19,743 bases of DNA from Treponema sp. (lineage in GTDB: Bacteria > Spirochaetota > Spirochaetia > Treponematales > Treponemataceae), in assembly GCA_017421145.1 (NCBI GenBank), contig JAFOTA010000081.1, forward strand, positions 1 through 19,743, in the 5' to 3' direction. The notes beneath the pieces are model-generated. The model did no database searches. It saw nothing but the letters and a program-made list of their open reading frames with translations, and was not told where the DNA came from. Shown one piece after another: positions 16,871 to 19,743 of the stretch (positions are counted from its first letter, which is position 1; each line of letters opens with the position of its first letter). A program made the translations under genes and the position numbers.

Positions 16871-16899
16871 TTGACAACACATTGTTTTTTATGTAAGTT
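16871..16899 (+). promoter_or_regulatory. earP promoter, placed for a leaderless start
   Basis: A perfect TTGACA (16871-16876), 17 bases, and a weak -10 TAAGTT (16894-16899) predict transcription from 16906, the A of the earP ATG. No Shine-Dalgarno is present. Confidence 0.5.
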
Positions 16900-16905
16900 A
16901 AAAAC

Positions 16906-18168
16906 ATGCACGCTATGATTCTTTGCAAGGTCGTCGATAATTACGGTGACATTGGTTTCGTCTACAGGCTTTCAAGAAGTCTTTCTGAAAAATATCCTGA
17001 TTCAGAGCTTTCTCTTGTGGTGAGCAATCTTGCCTCGTTTTCTGCAATGGCTCCGAAAATAAAGGAAGTTCCGTATCAAAAATACAACGGATGGAACATA
17101 CTTGACTGGAATGCAAGTTCAGAATGCAAGTCTTTTTTCACGGAAAATCCTGCGCCGCTGATTCTGGAATGCTTTCAATGCGGAAGACCTGAATGGCTTG
17201 ATGAAATCCTCTTTGACAAAAACCGGACGGAAACGGTTCAGATAGTGAACATAGAATATCTGACCGCCGAAACATGGGCCGATGACTTTCATCTTCTGAA
17301 AAGCGGAACCAGATCCGCGCTCGTGAAAAAAATAAATTTCATGCCGGGATTCACGGAAAAAACAGGAGGCCTTGTCCTTGACAAAGAATTCATGGAAAGC
17401 CTCGGAAACAAAAAATCAGCATTGGAAAAACTCCGCAGCGGCATTGTAGAATCTTCCGGGAACGATACGGCGGAAAAAATCATTTCATATTTTTCAGAAA
17501 ATCAGGACGGAAAAAAATATTTCAATATAACCGTTTTTGCGTATGAAAAAAATCTGGAGCCTCTGGTTTCTGCACTTTCAGATTTTCAGACCGAACAAAG
17601 AAAAAAAGCCCCTGATTTTTCGCTTAACGTTTTTGCGGCGAACGGACTCAGCTTCAAATCTTTTTCAGGAGCGTGGGAAAAATACGGAAAACCGTTCTGC
17701 ATGACACCCCTTCCATACATGAATCAAAGTGCATGGGATGCCCTGCTTGTCTTGTGCGACTTCAATTTTATACGCGGCGAAGATTCGTTTTCACGGGCAT
17801 GTCTTTCAGGAAAACCTTTTATATGGAACGCCTATGTGCAGGATGAAGAATTCCAGATAGTAAAAGTGCGCGCATTCATAGATCTTATCAAAAAATTTTT
17901 TATGGAAGAAAAGCTTGAAAAAGAATTCGAAGATTTCAATGACGCGATGCTGCTTTACAACAAGACGGAGAATTTCAATCCGGGAAATGAAGCTGCCGAA
18001 GCGTTCGTAATCTTTAACGGAGAAAACGAAAAAGATGCACTGAAAAAAACACTTTCCGATTTCAATGCATCAAAAAGAGCATTCGAGAATTTCAGCCGCA
18101 ATCTTATTGGAAACGGATGCATCAGCGACGGACTCAAAATGTTTTTTCAAGACCGCGCCGTGCTTTGA
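16906..18168 (+). CDS. earP: elongation factor P arginine rhamnosyltransferase
   Basis: Transfers rhamnose from dTDP-rhamnose to a loop arginine of elongation factor P, which lets EF-P relieve ribosome stalling at proline runs. The 420-residue product matches the EarP (DUF2331) pattern at both ends of the active site: the N-terminal VVDNYGDIG (9-17, with acidic D11 and D15) and the C-terminal CDFNFIRGEDSFSRA with RGED at 290-293, followed by GKPFIWNAYVQDEE. NIEYLTAETW and MPGFTEKTGG are further family blocks. The length is typical. The usual partner genes (efp, rhamnose synthesis) are not in the window. The start ATG at 16906 has no ribosome site; ATG 16915 is an alternative, also without one. 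It converges with pfp across 19 bases. Confidence 0.93.
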   Translation: MHAMILCKVVDNYGDIGFVYRLSRSLSEKYPDSELSLVVSNLASFSAMAPKIKEVPYQKYNGWNILDWNASSECKSFFTENPAPLILECFQCGRPEWLDEILFDKNRTETVQIVNIEYLTAETWADDFHLLKSGTRSALVKKINFMPGFTEKTGGLVLDKEFMESLGNKKSALEKLRSGIVESSGNDTAEKIISYFSENQDGKKYFNITVFAYEKNLEPLVSALSDFQTEQRKKAPDFSLNVFAANGLSFKSFSGAWEKYGKPFCMTPLPYMNQSAWDALLVLCDFNFIRGEDSFSRACLSGKPFIWNAYVQDEEFQIVKVRAFIDLIKKFFMEEKLEKEFEDFNDAMLLYNKTENFNPGNEAAEAFVIFNGENEKDALKKTLSDFNASKRAFENFSRNLIGNGCISDGLKMFFQDRAVL

Positions 18169-18187
18169 CCGGAACAAGCAGATACGC

Positions 18188-19402
18188 CTATAATTTCAAA
18201 AGCCTTGGAAGTCCGTTTTCCACTGAAAGCGAAAGGCTTCCCTGAATGAGGGGGCGTATGTATTTTTCAACGTCTTCCGTAACATAGCCGTCGGTTATCC
18301 ATTCAAGCGGAACTTTCTTTTCTATGTTCGCAATCTCCTGTACGCTGCAGGTTTTTATAACGCAGCTATATGGAGAATCAGAAACCCTTTCAAAATACGT
18401 GACCCTTCCGCTTTCACCTCTCAAAGCTGCATTAACCGATTCTTCACCGGCACGGAAAGCTTCTTCGATGTCAGTAAGGCTTGCGGCGTGTGATGCGCAC
18501 CTCTGCAAAGTGGAAAGTTCTATAGACCTGCACTTTATTCCTTTTATTTCATTTTTGATTCTGTTCTCAAGATACTTTCCGGCTCCGCTCAAAAGTGTAT
18601 GGCCGAAGACATCCTTTGCCCCTCCGGAATTTACAAGCTCACAGACAAAACGTCCGTCCTTGAGCTTTATTCCCTCGCTCACCGCAGCTACGACGGATTT
18701 TTTTTCGGCGGCAAGAGCACTGACCTTTTTGATAAAATCATCAACGTCAAAAGCTGTTTCAGGAAGATAGATGAAATCCGCTCCCTCGCAATCTTCTGAT
18801 CTTGCAAGAGCCGCACTCGCAGTAAGCCAACCTGCATTGCGTCCCATGATTTCCACGATGGTCACTGCTTCAACGTCATAGATCCGGCAGTCACAGACAA
18901 GCTCACGCACGCTGGTGGCAATGAATTTCGCTGCGCTTCCGAACCCGGGCGAATGATCGGTAACGGCAAGGTCATTGTCTATGGTCTTGGGAACTCCCAT
19001 GAATTTTATATTGGATCCGGTTTTTGCCCCGTACTCGGAAAGTTTTTTGATGGTGTCCATGGAATCATTTCCGCCGATGTAGAGAAAATATTCTATGTCC
19101 ATGGAATCAAGCTTTTCGAAAATCTGTCCGTAGACTTCGGCTCCTTCAGATGCTTCGGGAAGCTTGTAGCGGCATGAGCCAAGAAAAGATGCAGGCGTCT
19201 GCTTGAGCAATGAAATCTTTTCTGCGCCGTCAAATACTGATGACAAATCTACGTTGTTTCCTTTTAGGAATCCTTTGATTCCGTTTTTCATTCCATAAAT
19301 CTTTTTTATGCCGGATTTTTCAGCTGCAGAAAACACACCGGCAAGGCTGGAATTGATTACAGCGGTAGGCCCGCCGGACTGTCCGACAATCAGATTACCC
19401 AT
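18188..19402 (-). CDS. pfp: pyrophosphate-dependent phosphofructokinase
   Basis: Reversible phosphorylation of fructose 6-phosphate to fructose 1,6-bisphosphate using PPi, in glycolysis. The 404-residue product has GQSGGPTAVINSSLAG at the N-terminus, GGNDS (110-114) and VPKTIDNDL. Relative to ATP enzymes, Asp replaces the Gly after the GGD/N turn and Lys replaces Gly in PxTIDND; both changes are the known mark of PPi use. The catalytic Asp of TIDND is kept, and TDHSPGFGSAAK and EIMGRNAGWL follow as expected. Two adjacent ATGs occur at 19405 and 19402; GGAG is four bases from the first and seven from the second, so 19402 is preferred. It is divergent from trkA. Identification is firm; PPi use is inferred from the two residues. 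Confidence 0.94.
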   Translation of the reverse strand: MGNLIVGQSGGPTAVINSSLAGVFSAAEKSGIKKIYGMKNGIKGFLKGNNVDLSSVFDGAEKISLLKQTPASFLGSCRYKLPEASEGAEVYGQIFEKLDSMDIEYFLYIGGNDSMDTIKKLSEYGAKTGSNIKFMGVPKTIDNDLAVTDHSPGFGSAAKFIATSVRELVCDCRIYDVEAVTIVEIMGRNAGWLTASAALARSEDCEGADFIYLPETAFDVDDFIKKVSALAAEKKSVVAAVSEGIKLKDGRFVCELVNSGGAKDVFGHTLLSGAGKYLENRIKNEIKGIKCRSIELSTLQRCASHAASLTDIEEAFRAGEESVNAALRGESGRVTYFERVSDSPYSCVIKTCSVQEIANIEKKVPLEWITDGYVTEDVEKYIRPLIQGSLSLSVENGLPRLLKL

Positions 19403-19432
19403 CATGGCTCTCCTGAAAAAAAATTTTGCACT

Positions 19433-19468
19433 TTATTCCATTGTAATTGAATTTTCCATAATCAGCAA
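19433..19468 (-). promoter_or_regulatory. pfp promoter
   Basis: TTGCTG (19468-19463), 17 bases, and TACAAT (19445-19440) on the minus strand predict a start near 19433. The leader is about 30 bases with eight T just before the CAGGAG ribosome site, resembling the argG leader. Confidence 0.5.
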
Positions 19469-19495
19469 GCATCTATAGACAAACATCTTCAATTA
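19444..19495. repeat. 8-base inverted repeat spanning the pfp/trkA divergent promoters
   Basis: TAATTGAA (19444-19451) and TTCAATTA (19488-19495) are exact reverse complements with centres 44 bases apart, about four helical turns. The left arm overlaps the pfp -10 and the right arm overlaps the trkA -35 position. It could be a paired operator, or chance in AT-rich DNA. Confidence 0.3.
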
Positions 19496-19507
19496 TGGTG
19501 ATTTTTG

Positions 19508-19516
19508 TGGTATACT
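19508..19516 (+). promoter_or_regulatory. extended -10 promoter of the trkA-type gene
   Basis: TGG-TATACT is an extended -10 element; the -35 (TTCAAT at 19488-19493) is weak, as is common with extended -10 promoters. It predicts transcription from 19523, the A of the ATG. GGAAG at 19517-19521 ends only one base before the ATG and is too close to act as a ribosome site. Confidence 0.55.
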
Positions 19517-19522
19517 GGAAGA

Positions 19523-19743
19523 ATGAAGATAGTAATTGTAGGTGCCGGATTTACCGGTACTCAGCTTGCAAAACGGCTGCTGAACGATGCGGCTAACAAC
19601 GTCATTCTGATCGACAACAACAGCGAGAACGTCAACAGCCTCAGGGACACTCTGGACTGCACCATCACCTATGCCGACGGAAATGACCTGCAGACTCTCG
19701 AAGAAGCAGGAATCTCCACTGCCGATGCACTCGTTGCCGTTAC
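19523..19743 (+). CDS. trkA: Trk potassium uptake protein TrkA, N-terminal part (cut by window end)
   Basis: Peripheral NAD(H)-binding regulator of Trk/Ktr potassium channels. The 73 visible residues start MKIVIVGAGFTGTQLAK, a Rossmann GxGxxG nucleotide loop at 7-12, followed by the acidic end of the second strand (LIDNN) and the YADGNDLQTLEEAGI block typical of the RCK N-terminal domain. The remainder, including any second RCK copy, lies beyond the window, so a single-domain KtrA-type protein cannot be excluded. It is divergent from pfp and probably leaderless. Confidence 0.85.
   Translation, partial: MKIVIVGAGFTGTQLAKRLLNDAANNVILIDNNSENVNSLRDTLDCTITYADGNDLQTLEEAGISTADALVAV

Noticed and set aside
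16787..16882. Longer N-terminus for the first membrane-operon gene (ATG 16882 or 16798)
   Set aside because: 16882 is upstream of the TTGAAA-17-TATAAT promoter, and 16798 lies about nine bases from the predicted +1 with no SD; GGAG serves ATG 16786.
1..19743. tRNA, rRNA, CRISPR arrays, insertion sequences, prophage or integration sites
   Set aside because: No tRNA-like cloverleaf, regular direct repeats, transposase or phage motifs were seen while reading both strands by eye.

Overview
The window reads as ordinary chromosome of a host-associated or free-living Treponema-like spirochaete. The clues are a short PPi-type phosphofructokinase, an EarP rhamnosyltransferase, a cytoplasmic sugar-binding/GGDEF fusion, a very large TPR protein with an acidic tail, a relaxed lipobox, and A-rich codon use. 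The presence of argG and tyrA argues against the reduced syphilis-type treponemes. The genus call is an inference from gene content; there is no rRNA to confirm it. No tRNA, rRNA, CRISPR array, insertion sequence or prophage gene was seen, and no gene-free stretch exceeds 300 bases.

Layout. A possible + strand terminator (23-60) is followed by argG on the minus strand (62-1327). Divergent from argG is a periplasmic-binding-protein-like/GGDEF protein (most likely start 1469), then an SH3-like lipoprotein (3416-4849). A minus-strand group follows: a secreted LamG/FN3-type protein (10524 to 9028), a 1064-residue TPR protein (8961 to 5767) and a prephenate dehydrogenase (5760 to 4858). uvrC (10519-12570) diverges from the LamG gene, and their start codons share six bases. 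A second minus-strand group of three unrecognised genes (16786 to 12584) encodes a single-span membrane protein, a polytopic membrane protein and a large soluble helical protein. earP (16906-18168) diverges from it. pfp (19402 to 18188) and the start of a trkA-type gene (19523 onward, cut by the window edge) close the window.

How the genes relate. Most are independent housekeeping units: arginine and aromatic amino acid synthesis, nucleotide excision repair, EF-P modification, PPi-dependent glycolysis and potassium uptake. The two minus-strand groups are probable operons because spacing is short and internal genes have their own Shine-Dalgarno sites.

The most striking structure is in the starts. 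All five + strand genes (1469, 3416, 10519, 16906, 19523) lack a convincing Shine-Dalgarno and have a sigma70-like promoter whose -10 box ends 6 or 7 bases before the start codon, which predicts leaderless mRNAs. Most minus-strand genes have a normal Shine-Dalgarno, and several have a promoter placed to give a short leader. I did not find a wholly new multi-gene system; the candidates most worth study are the leaderless set, the shared uvrC/LamG start, and the three-gene membrane operon.
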